This document shows positions 7,234 to 16,217 of a stretch of 64,000 nt of DNA, piece after piece. This stretch comes from Streptomyces tateyamensis. GTDB lineage: Bacteria; Actinomycetota; Actinomycetes; Streptomycetales; Streptomycetaceae. The stretch lies in assembly GCF_003205575.1 (NCBI RefSeq), contig NZ_PYBW01000036.1:1-64000 (forward strand), read 5' to 3'. Under the pieces are notes generated by a model that saw nothing but the letters and a program-made list of their open reading frames with translations, ran no database searches and was not told where the DNA came from. How positions within the stretch are numbered: the first letter of the stretch is position 1; each line of letters starts with the position of its first letter. A program made the translations under genes and the position numbers.

Positions 7234-9151
7234 GCCTGGACAGGATGGACGGCGGGGCCAGGTCGCGCTGCACGGTGACCGGTACCTCCACCTGGTTCGG
7301 GCCGCTGCCCGCCACCAGGGTGCCGACCTGGGTGCCGGCCGCGGCGCTGTGCCCGATCGGGCCGGCCTGCTGCAGGCTCAGCTGCACCCTGGTGCCGGCG
7401 ATGCCCGGGACCGTCAGGTCCTTCGCCGCCACCAGCGGGACCTGGCCGCCCAGGCCGTCGTCCAGGTGGCCGACCACCTCGCCCTGCTTGGCCAGGGTCT
7501 GGCCGGCCACCGCGCCCTGCGCGGCCGTGATGACCCGCAGGCTGACGCTCTGGGCGGCCCGCAGCAGGTCGTCCCCGCCACCGGGCTGCTGGCCCAGGGT
7601 GACGCCGAGCAGCAGTTGCTGGGCGCCGCCGACGTCCTTGACGGCGGCCCACATCAGGCAGCTGCCCGCCGGCGAGCTGGAGCCGGTCTTGGTGCCGATC
7701 ACGCCGTGGTTGCCGGAGAGCAGGTAGTTGGTGTTGGAGATCTTCGTGCCGGCGATCAGCGCGGAGGGCTCGGCCACGATCTGCCGGAAGATCTCGTCCT
7801 GCATCACCTGCTCGGCCAGCTTGAGCTGGTCCTTGGCGGTGCTCTTGGTGCCGGCGTTGTAGCCGGCCGGGTCGGCGTAGCTGGTGTGGGTCATGCCGAA
7901 GGCGGCGGCCTGCTCGTTCATCCGCTTGACGAAGGCGTCCTCCGAGCCGGAGTCCCAGCGCGCCAGCAGCCGGGCGATGTTGTTGGCGCTGGGCAGCATC
8001 AGCATCTCCAGCGCCTCGTACTCGCTGATCTGCTGGCCCTCCACCACCTTGGCGGTGGACTGGTCGGCGTCGCCGGACTCCTGGGCGGCGGCCTTGTCCA
8101 CCGTGAGGGTGGGGCCGGACTCGCCCTTGCGCAGCGGGTGGGCCTTGAGGATCAGGTAGGCGTTCATCACCTTGGTGACCGAGGCGATCGGCACCGGGGT
8201 CTCCGGACCGGAGCTGCCCATGCTGCCCAGGCCCACCGCCTCCACCGCGGCCTGGCCCTTGGCGGGCAGCGGCAGGACGGCCGGCTGGCCGCCGAAGGTG
8301 AAGGAGTCGGCGGCGGTCAGCCTGACCCGCGGCCCGGGCAGCGGGCGCAGCAGCTGGGCCGCGACCAGCACGCCGACCAGCAGGGCGAGCAGCAGGCTCC
8401 AGGTCAGCGCCCGCTTGGCGGCGCGGCGGACCTTGGACGGCGGCCGGGCGCTGAGCTGGGCCAGCGCCTCGATGGCCTCGTGGGTGTTCTCCGGGAACAG
8501 CACCGGGGGCGGCTCGGGGGCCGGCGGCGTGGCGGGCGGGCCGGCGGGGGCGGCCGGGGCGAGGGCGCCGACCAGCACCGGCTCGCGGGCGAACTCGGGC
8601 GTCCGGTCCAGCGAGGGCGTCCGGTCCAGCGAGGGCTCACGCTCGAGCGAGGGCCCGAGGTCGAACGAGGGCACGGGGGCCGCCGCCGGCGCCGGCTCGG
8701 ATTCCGGTTCCGGTTCCGGCTCCGGCTCCGGCTCCGGCTCCGGGAGCGCGGCGGGCTCCGCCGCCACCGCGGACCGCGGCGCGACCGGGTCGACCGGCGC
8801 CCGCTCGGCTGACGCCGGCTCAACCTCCGCAGCCGCCGCAGCCGGTGACGCCGCCTCGGCCGGCGGCCCGTCACCCGTCTCGCTGTCCGACACCCTGTCG
8901 TCCCGGATCGCGAGACGCGGATCCACGACCGGCGACTCCTCCGCTCCCGCCGCCGACTCCGGCTCCCCCTCGGGATCCGGCATCCGCAGGAAGGTGGTCA
9001 GGTTGTCCGCACTCTGGACACGCAGCTGGACGGTGGACCCGCCCTTCGCCCCGTCGCCCGCCGCCGCCCCGGACTCCTCCGGACCCTGCTTCTGCTCCGG
9101 GGCCTCGCCCACGTCTCCCGACCTCCTCGTTCGTCTTCGCTCGTTCGTCAT
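7217..9151 (-). CDS. D-alanyl-D-alanine carboxypeptidase with long cytoplasmic tail
   Basis: A 644-residue S11-family penicillin-binding protein that trims the terminal D-Ala of peptidoglycan stem peptides. The catalytic triad motifs are intact: S324-V-T-K327, S388-A-N390 and K488-T-G490. Unlike classical DacA there is no cleavable signal. Instead a single membrane span (about 250-267, TWSLLLALLVGVLVAAQLL) follows a 245-residue disordered N-terminal region with a (PE)n run at about 137-150 and a repeated SLDRTP/SLEREP motif at about 168-188. The protein is therefore anchored with its enzyme domain outside. A C-terminal beta-rich region follows the enzyme domain. The gene is convergent with the YihY gene and divergent from the GPP34 gene. 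Confidence 0.9.
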   Translation of the reverse strand: MTNERRRTRRSGDVGEAPEQKQGPEESGAAAGDGAKGGSTVQLRVQSADNLTTFLRMPDPEGEPESAAGAEESPVVDPRLAIRDDRVSDSETGDGPPAEAASPAAAAAEVEPASAERAPVDPVAPRSAVAAEPAALPEPEPEPEPEPEPESEPAPAAAPVPSFDLGPSLEREPSLDRTPSLDRTPEFAREPVLVGALAPAAPAGPPATPPAPEPPPVLFPENTHEAIEALAQLSARPPSKVRRAAKRALTWSLLLALLVGVLVAAQLLRPLPGPRVRLTAADSFTFGGQPAVLPLPAKGQAAVEAVGLGSMGSSGPETPVPIASVTKVMNAYLILKAHPLRKGESGPTLTVDKAAAQESGDADQSTAKVVEGQQISEYEALEMLMLPSANNIARLLARWDSGSEDAFVKRMNEQAAAFGMTHTSYADPAGYNAGTKSTAKDQLKLAEQVMQDEIFRQIVAEPSALIAGTKISNTNYLLSGNHGVIGTKTGSSSPAGSCLMWAAVKDVGGAQQLLLGVTLGQQPGGGDDLLRAAQSVSLRVITAAQGAVAGQTLAKQGEVVGHLDDGLGGQVPLVAAKDLTVPGIAGTRVQLSLQQAGPIGHSAAAGTQVGTLVAGSGPNQVEVPVTVQRDLAPPSILSRLTRLG

Positions 9152-9450
9152 CGCTCGTACACCGCCGCCCGGTTGTCACGAGCGGGCCGGCGGCCCAGGG
9201 CCGCCGGTCGGGCACCCGTTACAGTCTCCGCCACGACGCCCGGATCCCGGTCCGCCACACCCCGTCCGACCGGCGGTTATTCCCCGCATCCGCCCCGTCG
9301 GGAGCACAGACGTACCGCCGCCGACGCACGGTTCCCCGCAATTGGCGGGACGGACAGGAGTTCCCGCCTCAAGGTCACGATTCGGAGGCGTACTCGACAA
9401 GTCCGTGTGAGAGGCGTCACGCTGTCTTTCATCCACGCGGGGAGGCTTGG
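9152..9450. other. divergent promoter region, carboxypeptidase / GPP34
   Basis: About 300 bp between divergent genes, with no supported ORF. It should contain both promoters. The segment 9350-9440 is less GC-rich than its surroundings, but I could not assign a convincing -35/-10 pair. Confidence 0.35.
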
Positions 9451-10185
9451 ATGGGCAAGAGCCGTAGAACAATTCCCGAGGAACTTTTGCTGCTCGCCTT
9501 GGACCCGACCACGGGTACCACCGCGCAGCCGCAGACCCTCGACCTCGGACTCGCCGGGGCACAGCTCGTCGAGCTGTCCCTGGCCGGACGGATCGTCCCG
9601 GACGGGGACCGGATCGCCGTGGTGCTGCCACGGCCGACCGGCGACCCCACCCTGGACCACGCGCTGGAACTGCTGCGCCGTCGCGGCAGCCCGGTGCGTG
9701 CGGCGCACTGGATCGGCGGGCCCCGACTGGGGCTGCGGCAGACCTACCTGGCGCACCTGGAACGGTGCGGCATGGTGGCGGCCGTCGCCGGTCAGGTGTG
9801 CGGGGTCCTGCCGACAACGCGGTACCAGGCGTCGGACGACTGTACGAACGCGGCCATCAAGCAGCGTCTCGACACGGCCATCCGCACCGGTGTGCCGCCG
9901 GACCCCAGAACGGCCGCACTGGCCGCACTGGCGCACGCCGTCGGCCTGGGCAAGCACTTGTACCCCGGAAACGAGGGCCGGTCCTCAAGGTCGCGACTGC
10001 GCGACCTGATCCGCTACGACCCGCTCGGCGGGATGGTCGCGCACGCCGTCATGGACGTGCAGAACGGCCTGCCGGCCCAGCAGAACCGCACCGCCGGGCG
10101 CGCCCCGGCCCCCCGGCACGGCGGCGAACCGGCACTGCGCGGTCGCCCCCAGGCCGAGGCACCCAGTCGGGTCGGCGTCCACTGA
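9451..10185 (+). CDS. GPP34 (GOLPH3-like) family phosphoprotein
   Basis: A 244-residue soluble protein matching the GPP34 layout, a PI4P-binding Golgi-protein fold that is common but uncharacterised in actinomycetes. It opens with a 'TIPEELLLLALDPTTG' start, then a LAGAQLVELSLAGRI helix, a GRP-like central block and a late 'RTAALAALAHAVGLGKHLYP' helix pair that normally contains the membrane-insertion hairpin. The C-terminal 40 residues are Pro/Arg-rich and disordered. The ATG at 9451 follows GGGGAGG. It is transcribed alone and ends before a strong terminator. Confidence 0.85.
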   Translation: MGKSRRTIPEELLLLALDPTTGTTAQPQTLDLGLAGAQLVELSLAGRIVPDGDRIAVVLPRPTGDPTLDHALELLRRRGSPVRAAHWIGGPRLGLRQTYLAHLERCGMVAAVAGQVCGVLPTTRYQASDDCTNAAIKQRLDTAIRTGVPPDPRTAALAALAHAVGLGKHLYPGNEGRSSRSRLRDLIRYDPLGGMVAHAVMDVQNGLPAQQNRTAGRAPAPRHGGEPALRGRPQAEAPSRVGVH

Positions 10186-10237
10186 CCCGGCGCCGGTCCG
10201 GCCCCGGCCGGACCGGCTGGTCCGCAGCACTGCCCAC

Positions 10238-10272
10238 GGGGCGGTCGCTCCGCAGTACGGAGCGACCGCCCC
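10238..10272 (+). terminator. 15-bp perfect hairpin after the GPP34 gene
   Basis: GGGGCGGTCGCTCCG (10238-10252) and CGGAGCGACCGCCCC (10258-10272) pair perfectly around the loop CAGTA, about 50 nt after the stop. There is no U-tract, typical of streptomycete terminators. Confidence 0.8.
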
Positions 10273-10471
10273 GCCGCACTACCGGCGTGCACTACCACGT
10301 CCGCCCCCGTTCGCGCTGGAATATGCCGGAGTTGACCTGTCGTCGGCACATTCCCGGGCGGGCGGACCGGCCCAGCTGGCATGCTGCTGGGAGCCGGGAG
10401 CCTGGGGAGCCGGTCCTGCACGACCGACCCTGCCCGAGGTTCCCACCACCGAGGTACGCCGGAGGTCAGCC

Positions 10472-11350
10472 GTGTCCGCCAGCATCAATCCCACCGTCCG
10501 CCGCCGCCGGTTGGGCGCGGAGCTGCGCCACCTCCGCGAGCAGCGCGGCATGACCGCCGAGGACGTCGCGGAGCGCCTGATGGTCTCCCAGTCGAAGATC
10601 AGCCGACTGGAGAACGGCCGCCGCAGCATCAGCCCGCGGGACGTGCGCGACCTGTGCGACCTCTACGAGGTGACCGACCCGCGGATGCGCGAGAGCCTGA
10701 TGGAGATGGCCCGCGAGTCCAAGCTGCGCGGCTGGTGGAACGAGTTCGGCGACATCCCGTACAGCGTCTACATCGGCCTGGAGGCGGCGGCCTTCTCGAT
10801 CCGCAGCTACGAGTCCTCCTTCGTGCCGGGCCTGCTGCAGACCCGCGAGTACGCCGAGGCGGTGCTGAACGGCACCCAGCCGGACACCGGGCAGGACGCG
10901 ATCCGCAACCGGGTCGAGGTCCGGATGAAGCGGCAGGGCCGGCTCACCGGCGAGGACCAGCTGTCCAGCTTCTGGTCCGTGATAGACGAGGCGGTGCTCT
11001 CCCGCGAGGTGGGCGGCCCGCAGGTGATGGGGGCTCAGCTGCGCCGGCTGCTCGAGGTGAGCGAGCAGGCCAACGTCAACATCCAGGTGATCCCGTTCCA
11101 GTACGGTGCCCACCCCGGCATGACCGGGACATTCTCCCTGCTGGAGTTCCCGGAGTCAGCCGATTCCACGGTCGTCTACTTCGAAGGAGTGACGAGCGAC
11201 CTCTACCTGGAGAAGGAGAACGACGTCCGCCGCTATACCGGTCTCTACGACCACCTGCGTGCGGCGGCCTTCGGAGTCGCCGAGTCCCGGTCGCTGATCA
11301 CCACTTATGCGGAGGCGTACGAGAATGCGAACCAAGGCCCTGAGCGCTGA
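10472..11350 (+). CDS. XRE-family regulator with DUF5753 domain
   Basis: A 292-residue protein. The N-terminal helix-turn-helix (LGAELRHLREQRGMTAEDVAERL, then SQSKISRLENGRRSISPRDV) is followed by the DUF5753 sensor-like domain, recognised by YESSFVPGLLQTREYAEAVL and the later VNIQVIPFQYGAHPGMTGTF strand block. The GTG start at 10472 follows GGAGGTC. The family is expanded in streptomycetes and normally partners a downstream DUF397 protein, as here; characterised members such as WhiJ and AbaA-type loci affect development. The effector of this copy is unknown. Confidence 0.9.
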   Translation: MSASINPTVRRRRLGAELRHLREQRGMTAEDVAERLMVSQSKISRLENGRRSISPRDVRDLCDLYEVTDPRMRESLMEMARESKLRGWWNEFGDIPYSVYIGLEAAAFSIRSYESSFVPGLLQTREYAEAVLNGTQPDTGQDAIRNRVEVRMKRQGRLTGEDQLSSFWSVIDEAVLSREVGGPQVMGAQLRRLLEVSEQANVNIQVIPFQYGAHPGMTGTFSLLEFPESADSTVVYFEGVTSDLYLEKENDVRRYTGLYDHLRAAAFGVAESRSLITTYAEAYENANQGPER

Positions 11351-11540
11351 AGCCGGTTGGCGCAAGAGCAGTCACAGTGGGCCGAACGGCAACTGTGTCG
11401 AGGTCGCCCGGCCCGGCTCCTCGGTCGTGGCCGTGCGGGACTCCAAGGACCCGGCGGGTCCGCGGCTGGCCTTCTCCCCCGCGGCCTGGCTGGCCTTCGC
11501 CGCCGCCGCGGGCGGCGGAGGTCTGGGCAGCACCGGCTGA
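11325..11540 (+). CDS. DUF397 family protein
   Basis: A 71-residue partner of the preceding XRE regulator. It carries the signature WRKSSHSGPNGNCVEVA followed by VAVRDSKDPAGPRLAFSPAAWLAF. The ATG at 11325 was chosen because GGAGG lies 9 nt upstream; it overlaps the regulator gene by 26 bp, implying coupled translation. In studied XRE/DUF397 pairs the small protein antagonises the regulator. Confidence 0.88.
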   Translation: MRTKALSAEAGWRKSSHSGPNGNCVEVARPGSSVVAVRDSKDPAGPRLAFSPAAWLAFAAAAGGGGLGSTG

Positions 11541-11568
11541 CCGGCCCCACCCGTCTGGTGCCCAGGGC

Positions 11569-12678
11569 CTACCCGACCGGGTAGCGCTCGCGCCAGGCGG
11601 GCCCGGCGGCCGGGCCGTGCAGCTCGGCGCCGTGGCTCAGCTCCAGCACCAGGTCGTCGGCCAGCTGCAGGATGGTGCCGCGCCCCTCCAGTTCGGCCAG
11701 CCACTCGGCGGGCAGCGCCGTCTCCCCGTGCAGCGCGCCCAGCAGACTGCCGCAGACCGTCCCGGTGGAGTCGCTGTCCCCGGAGTGGTTGACCGCCAGC
11801 AGCAGCCCCGCCCGGACGTCCTCGGCCACCAGCGCGCAGTAGACCCCGATCGCCAGCGCCTCCTCGGCCACCCAACCCTCGCCCAGGCCGGCCACCCGCT
11901 CCGGTGACGGCTCGCCGGCCCGCACCGCGGCCAGCGCCGCCCGCAATGCCGCCGCCGTCTCCTCGTGCCCGTCCCGGTCGGCCAGCAGCGCGAGCGCCAG
12001 CTCCACCCCCTCTTCGACGGTGCCGCCGCGCACCACGGTGTGCACGATCACCGCGAAGGCACCGGCCGCCAGGTAGCCGGTGGGGTGACCGTGGGTCAGC
12101 ACCGAGCACTCGACCGCCAGCTGCAGCACCAGGGCGGGCTCCCAGCCGAGCAGCAGCCCGAACGGGGCGGCCCGCATCACCGTGCCGCAGCCCTTGGAGT
12201 GCGGGTTCTTCGGGGCCGCCAGGGTGCCCAGCCGGTCGGCGTCCGGCCCGGACAGTCCGGACAGGCAGGCCGAGCCGGGCGCCCGCTGGGCGTACAGCCA
12301 CTCCTCGCGGCCCAGCCAGCCGAGGTCCTTGCGGCGCTCGTCCGGCCCCCAGTCGCGCTGGGTGGCGGCCCAGCGCAGGTAGGCGTGGTGCACGTCGGTG
12401 GGCGGGTGCCAGCCGCCGTCCGCCTGGCGGACGTGGGCGCGGATCAGGCCGTCCACGGTGAACAGGGTCAGCTGGGTGTCGTCGGTGACGGTGCCGCGCC
12501 GACCGTAGGCCGGGACGTAGCCGGTGACCCCGTCCGGGCCGTGGTCGGTGCGGATCTTCTCCAGCGGGTCGAACTCGATCCCCGCGCCCAGTGCGTCGCC
12601 GATCGCCCCGCCGAGCAGCGCGCCGCGCACCCGACTGCGGTAGTCCTGCTGCTGGGCACGCGACCAGAGGGGTATCAC
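11569..12678 (-). CDS. ADP-ribosylglycohydrolase family protein
   Basis: A 369-residue all-helical DraG-like hydrolase predicted to remove ADP-ribose from proteins or small molecules using a binuclear Mg site. Metal ligands are visible in GGAIGDALGAGIEF near the N-terminus, GTVTDDTQLTLF, and HSGDSDSTGTVCGSLLGA near the C-terminus, the three hallmark blocks. GTG 12678 was preferred because GAAAGG sits 8 nt upstream; a GTG 45 bp further up is the alternative. The gene is convergent with the DUF397 gene. Its substrate is not predictable from sequence. Confidence 0.9.
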   Translation of the reverse strand: MIPLWSRAQQQDYRSRVRGALLGGAIGDALGAGIEFDPLEKIRTDHGPDGVTGYVPAYGRRGTVTDDTQLTLFTVDGLIRAHVRQADGGWHPPTDVHHAYLRWAATQRDWGPDERRKDLGWLGREEWLYAQRAPGSACLSGLSGPDADRLGTLAAPKNPHSKGCGTVMRAAPFGLLLGWEPALVLQLAVECSVLTHGHPTGYLAAGAFAVIVHTVVRGGTVEEGVELALALLADRDGHEETAAALRAALAAVRAGEPSPERVAGLGEGWVAEEALAIGVYCALVAEDVRAGLLLAVNHSGDSDSTGTVCGSLLGALHGETALPAEWLAELEGRGTILQLADDLVLELSHGAELHGPAAGPAWRERYPVG

Positions 12679-12886
12679 CGCAGGCGGCCTTTCGGAAGAA
12701 CGACGGACGAGGTTCGGCGGCACTGTAGTTCGACCCGCTCGCGATGGCGACCGGTTCGGTCGAACACGGCCGAATCTTCAACAGACTGTTGCCTCCCGGC
12801 CCGGTCGGCCGGGCTTAATCGGGTGCCCCGGCCGCCGGGGTTCTCCTACCATCGCGGAAACTCCGTTCCCCTCGGAAGGACACCCC

Positions 12887-14581
12887 GTGACCTCGGTACC
12901 CGCTCTGCACAGCCTCGTGGAAGACGCGATCTCGGCCGCCGCCGCCCGCGTCCTGCCGCGAGGAGCTGCCGGGCGCGACCCCCTGGTCCGGCCCAGCGAG
13001 CACGCCGACTTCCAGTCCAACCTGGCGCTGGCGCTGGCCAAGCAGGCCGGCCTGGCGCCCCGCGAGCTGGCCGCCCGGCTGCTGGCCGAGCTGGCCGACG
13101 GCCCGCTGGAGGCCGAACTGTCCGGGCCCGGGTTCCTCAACCTGACCGTGGGCCGGCAGGCGCTCTGGCAGCAGTTGGCCGCCCGCCTGGCCGACGACCG
13201 GCTCGGCGTCGGCACCCCGCTGGCCGGCACCCGGACCGTGGTCGACTACTCCGGCCCCAACATCGCCAAGGAGATGCACGTCGGCCACCTGCGGTCCACC
13301 GTGATCGGCGACGCGCTGGCCCGGGTGCTCGGCCACCTGGGCTCCGAGGTGGCCCGGCAGAACCACCTCGGCGACTGGGGCACCCAGTTCGGCATGCTCA
13401 TCCAGTACCTGGAGGAGCACCCGCAGCCGGCCGGCATCGGGCTGGCCGAGCTGGACGAGCTCTACCGGGCCGGCCGGCAGGCCTTCGACGCCGACCCCGC
13501 CTTCCGGGAGCGGGCCCAGCGGCGGCTGGTCGCCCTGCAGTCCGGCGACCCGGCCACCCTCGCGGTGTGGCGGGAGCTGGTCGCGGCCTCCACCGAGGGG
13601 TTCCAGCGGCTCTACGACCGGCTTGGCGTGCTGCTCACCCCCGCGGACGTGGACGCCGAGTCCCGGTTCAACGACCAGCTGGACGGCGTGGTCGAGGAGC
13701 TGCGGGCGGCCGGGCTCGCGGTGGAGAGCGAGGGCGCGGTCTGCGTCTTCGTCGACGGCGTCGAAGCGCCACTGATCGTGCGGAAGAAGGACGGCGGCTA
13801 CGGTTACCCGGCCACCGACCTGGCCACCCTGCGGCACCGGGTCGAGGTGCTGGCAGCCGACCGGATCCTGTACGTGGTGGACGCCCGGCAGGCGCTGCAC
13901 TTCCGGCAGGTCTTCGCGGTGGGCCGGCTGGCGGGCTGGCTGCCGGACTCGGTCCAGGCGGTGCACGTCCCCTTCGGGATGGTGCTGGGGACGGACGGCA
14001 AGCCGTTCAAGACCCGGTCCGGCGGCACGGTCCGGCTGGCCGACCTGCTGGACGCCGCGATCGAGGGCGCCCGCACCGCGGTGGCCGAGCGGGAGACGGT
14101 GGACGAGGCGGTGGTCCGGGCGGCCGGGATCGGGTCGGTGAAGTACGCGGACCTGTCGAACGCGCGGACCAAGAACTACGTCTTCGACATCGACCAGATG
14201 ACCTCGCTGGCCGGGAACACCGCGGTCTACCTGCAGTACGCGCACGCCCGGGTGCGCTCGATCCTGGCCCGGGCCGGCGCGGCGGAGCCGACCGTCGACC
14301 CGGCCGCGCCGATGGCCCCCGCCGAGCGCGCCCTGCTGCTCCACCTGGACGGCTTCGGCGCGGTCCTGGACGAGGTGGCCGACACCCTGGAGCCGCACCG
14401 GCTGACGGGGTACCTGTTCGCACTCGCCAAGGCGCTGACCGAGTTCTACGCCCAGTGCCCGGTGCTGAAGGCCGGGACCCCGGCGGTGCGGGCCAACCGG
14501 CTCGCCCTGTGCACCCTCACCGCCCGCACCCTGGTCCGGGGCCTGGGCCTGCTGGGCATCGAGGCGCCGGAGCGGATGTAG
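12887..14581 (+). CDS. argS: arginyl-tRNA synthetase
   Basis: A 564-residue class I synthetase that charges tRNA-Arg. Residues 1-100 form the N-terminal Add-1 domain. The HIGH-type signature is HVGHLRST at 131-138, and the KMSKS equivalent is the degenerate FKTRSGGTVRLADLL, as is usual for ArgRS. The C-terminal DALR anticodon-binding domain begins near PAERALLLHLDGF. The GTG start follows GGAAGGA. The gene stands alone on this strand and ends in a bidirectional terminator. It is probably the main housekeeping copy. Confidence 0.95.
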   Translation: MTSVPALHSLVEDAISAAAARVLPRGAAGRDPLVRPSEHADFQSNLALALAKQAGLAPRELAARLLAELADGPLEAELSGPGFLNLTVGRQALWQQLAARLADDRLGVGTPLAGTRTVVDYSGPNIAKEMHVGHLRSTVIGDALARVLGHLGSEVARQNHLGDWGTQFGMLIQYLEEHPQPAGIGLAELDELYRAGRQAFDADPAFRERAQRRLVALQSGDPATLAVWRELVAASTEGFQRLYDRLGVLLTPADVDAESRFNDQLDGVVEELRAAGLAVESEGAVCVFVDGVEAPLIVRKKDGGYGYPATDLATLRHRVEVLAADRILYVVDARQALHFRQVFAVGRLAGWLPDSVQAVHVPFGMVLGTDGKPFKTRSGGTVRLADLLDAAIEGARTAVAERETVDEAVVRAAGIGSVKYADLSNARTKNYVFDIDQMTSLAGNTAVYLQYAHARVRSILARAGAAEPTVDPAAPMAPAERALLLHLDGFGAVLDEVADTLEPHRLTGYLFALAKALTEFYAQCPVLKAGTPAVRANRLALCTLTARTLVRGLGLLGIEAPERM

Positions 14582-14595
14582 CGCAGGCACCGGGC

Positions 14596-14634
14596 GTGGC
14601 CCTGGGCCGGCGGGTTCCGCCGGCCCAGGGCCAC
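14596..14634. terminator. bidirectional terminator between argS and aspS2
   Basis: An 18-bp perfect stem (14596-14613 with 14617-14634) has a 3-nt loop. It lies between convergent genes and can serve both. Confidence 0.85.
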
Positions 14635-14641
14635 ACCGCTG

Positions 14642-15958
14642 TCACGGCGTCAGGCGGTTCGGGCCGCGGAACAGGAAGACCGCCTCGCGGATCGAGCCCA
14701 GGCCCAGCAGCACCATCAGCATCCGGGCCAGGCCCATCCCGAAGCCGCCGTGCGGGGGGCACCCGTACTGGAACGAGCGCAGGTAGTCCGCCAGCGGCTC
14801 GAGGGCCAGGCCCTTCTCCGCCGCCTGTGCCGCCAGCACCTCGTGCCGGTGCTCGCGCTGGGCGCCCGTGGTGACCTCCAGGCCCTTCCACAGCAGGTCG
14901 AAACTGAGCGTCAGGTCCGGCTGTCCCGCCGGGCGCGCGTGGTAGAACGGCCGGATGCTCGACGGGTAGTGGGTGACGAAGACGAACTCGTGCCCCGTCC
15001 GCTCGGCCAGCAGGGCGCAGAGCAGCCGCTCGCCCTCCGGGTCCAGGTCCGCCTTCTCGCCGCCCCGGTCCCAGCCGTGCGCGCGCAGCAGCTCCTGCGC
15101 CTCGGCCATGGTGATCCGCGGGAACGGCAGCTGGGGCACCACCACCTCGACGCCGAACTCGGCCCGGATCGCCGCACCGTGACGCTCGGCCACCAGAGCC
15201 AGGGCGTGCGCGATCATCGCCTCCTCGAAGGCCTGCACCTCCTCGGCGTCCCTGGTCCAGGCGAGTTCGACGTCGACGCCGGTGAACTCGGTCGCGTGCC
15301 GGGCGGTGAAGGAGGGCTCGGCCCGGAAGACCGGCCCGATCTCGAAGACCCGGTCGATGCCGGCCGCGATCGCCATCTGCTTGTAGAACTGCGGTGACTG
15401 CGCCAGGTACGCCTCGCCGCCGAAGTAGCCGAGCTTGAACACCTCGGCGCCGGACTCGGAGGCCGTCCCCATCAGCTTGGGCGTGTGCATCTCGGTGGCG
15501 CCCTGCGCGTGGGCGTACTCGCGCATCCCCGCCTCCAGGGTGGTCTGGACGGCGAAGAGCAGCTGGGCGGCGGGGCGGCGCCGGATGTCCAGGAACCGCC
15601 AGTCCAGCCGGTGCTCGATCCCTGACTGCTCGTCGACCGGCAGCGGCCCGGCGGCCCGCGCCAGCACCTCCACCGACTGCGGCACCAGCTCCAGGCCGCC
15701 CAGCTTGACCACGGGGTTGGCCACCACCGTCCCGGTCACCCGGACCGCCGTCTCGGTGCTCAGCCCGTCCAGCACCGCCTCCAGCTCACCGCCGTCCCGC
15801 CGGTACGTCAGCTGCACGGTGCCCGTGTGGTCCCGGACCAGGACGAACTGCATGGTGCTCTGCAGGCGGGAAGTCTGCACCCAGCCGCAGACCGTGACGG
15901 CCTGTCCGACGGCGGGAGGCAGCTCGCCGACCAGGGTGCGCTCAGTAGGGTGGATCAT
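14642..15958 (-). CDS. archaeal-type aspartyl-tRNA synthetase (AspRS2, possibly non-discriminating)
   Basis: A 438-residue class IIb synthetase. An N-terminal OB fold (about 1-105, VTVCGWVQTSRLQ) is followed by the catalytic core with motif 2 in FRAEPSFTARHATEFTGVDVEL and motif 3 in GFGMGLARMLMVLLGL. The length, and the lack of the roughly 150-residue GAD insertion found in bacterial AspRS (about 590 residues), put it in the archaeal/eukaryotic class, whose members often also charge tRNA-Asn. The ATG at 15958 was chosen because GGAGG precedes it and the T-box leader ends just upstream. A housekeeping bacterial aspS is expected elsewhere in the genome. The regulated second copy may serve stress, Asn supply or drug resistance (inference). 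Confidence 0.88.
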   Translation of the reverse strand: MIHPTERTLVGELPPAVGQAVTVCGWVQTSRLQSTMQFVLVRDHTGTVQLTYRRDGGELEAVLDGLSTETAVRVTGTVVANPVVKLGGLELVPQSVEVLARAAGPLPVDEQSGIEHRLDWRFLDIRRRPAAQLLFAVQTTLEAGMREYAHAQGATEMHTPKLMGTASESGAEVFKLGYFGGEAYLAQSPQFYKQMAIAAGIDRVFEIGPVFRAEPSFTARHATEFTGVDVELAWTRDAEEVQAFEEAMIAHALALVAERHGAAIRAEFGVEVVVPQLPFPRITMAEAQELLRAHGWDRGGEKADLDPEGERLLCALLAERTGHEFVFVTHYPSSIRPFYHARPAGQPDLTLSFDLLWKGLEVTTGAQREHRHEVLAAQAAEKGLALEPLADYLRSFQYGCPPHGGFGMGLARMLMVLLGLGSIREAVFLFRGPNRLTP

Positions 15959-15974
15959 CGCAGTCCTCCACGGA

Positions 15975-16180
15975 CCTCGGAATGATCCCTTGGAAGTGCG
16001 GGCGAGAAGGGTGACTCGCGGTACCACCGCACCTTCGCCGGCGCCTCGCGGGCCGGCCTCTTTCCGTGCAGACGCTCGGGAGTGTCTTCACCCGGGGCGC
16101 GAGACCGCCTTCCCAGCTGCCGGCGGCTCTCTGGACTCGCGTGCTCCCACGGCTACTCGTCTCCGTCGTCGCGTCGAGCA
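15975..16180 (-). promoter_or_regulatory. T-box leader of the aspartyl-tRNA synthetase gene
   Basis: Minus-strand landmarks in order are: the AGAGAG GA-motif (16127-16132) followed by GCCGCCGGCAGCTGGGAAGGCGG of the stem I distal region; the GTGAA-GAC-ACTCC segment with the likely specifier codon GAC (16084-16086, aspartate); a G/A-rich linker; then the T-box itself, AAGGTGCGGTGGTACCGCG (16017-16035), containing TGGT to pair with the uncharged tRNA 3' end. No U-tract terminator is seen before the GGAGG of the gene, so control is probably at translation initiation, as for actinobacterial ileS T-boxes. The tRNA specificity (Asp) is inferred from the specifier position. Confidence 0.82.
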
Positions 16181-16217
16181 CCGAGGTTAGGCCGTACCCG
16201 TAGGACGTGCAACGCGA

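Noticed and set aside
8695..8755. GGCTCC-type repeats as a CRISPR-like or satellite array
   Set aside because: They encode the (PE)n run of the carboxypeptidase tail in frame and have no spacers.
9451..12678. A defence island formed by the GPP34, XRE/DUF397 and ADP-ribosylglycohydrolase genes
   Set aside because: These are common core or regulator families in streptomycetes, there is no effector nuclease, NTPase or toxin, and strong terminators separate the genes.
11965..14874. 969-codon plus-strand frame over the glycohydrolase gene and argS
   Set aside because: It lies over argS and the opposite-strand gene in other frames and has no motifs.
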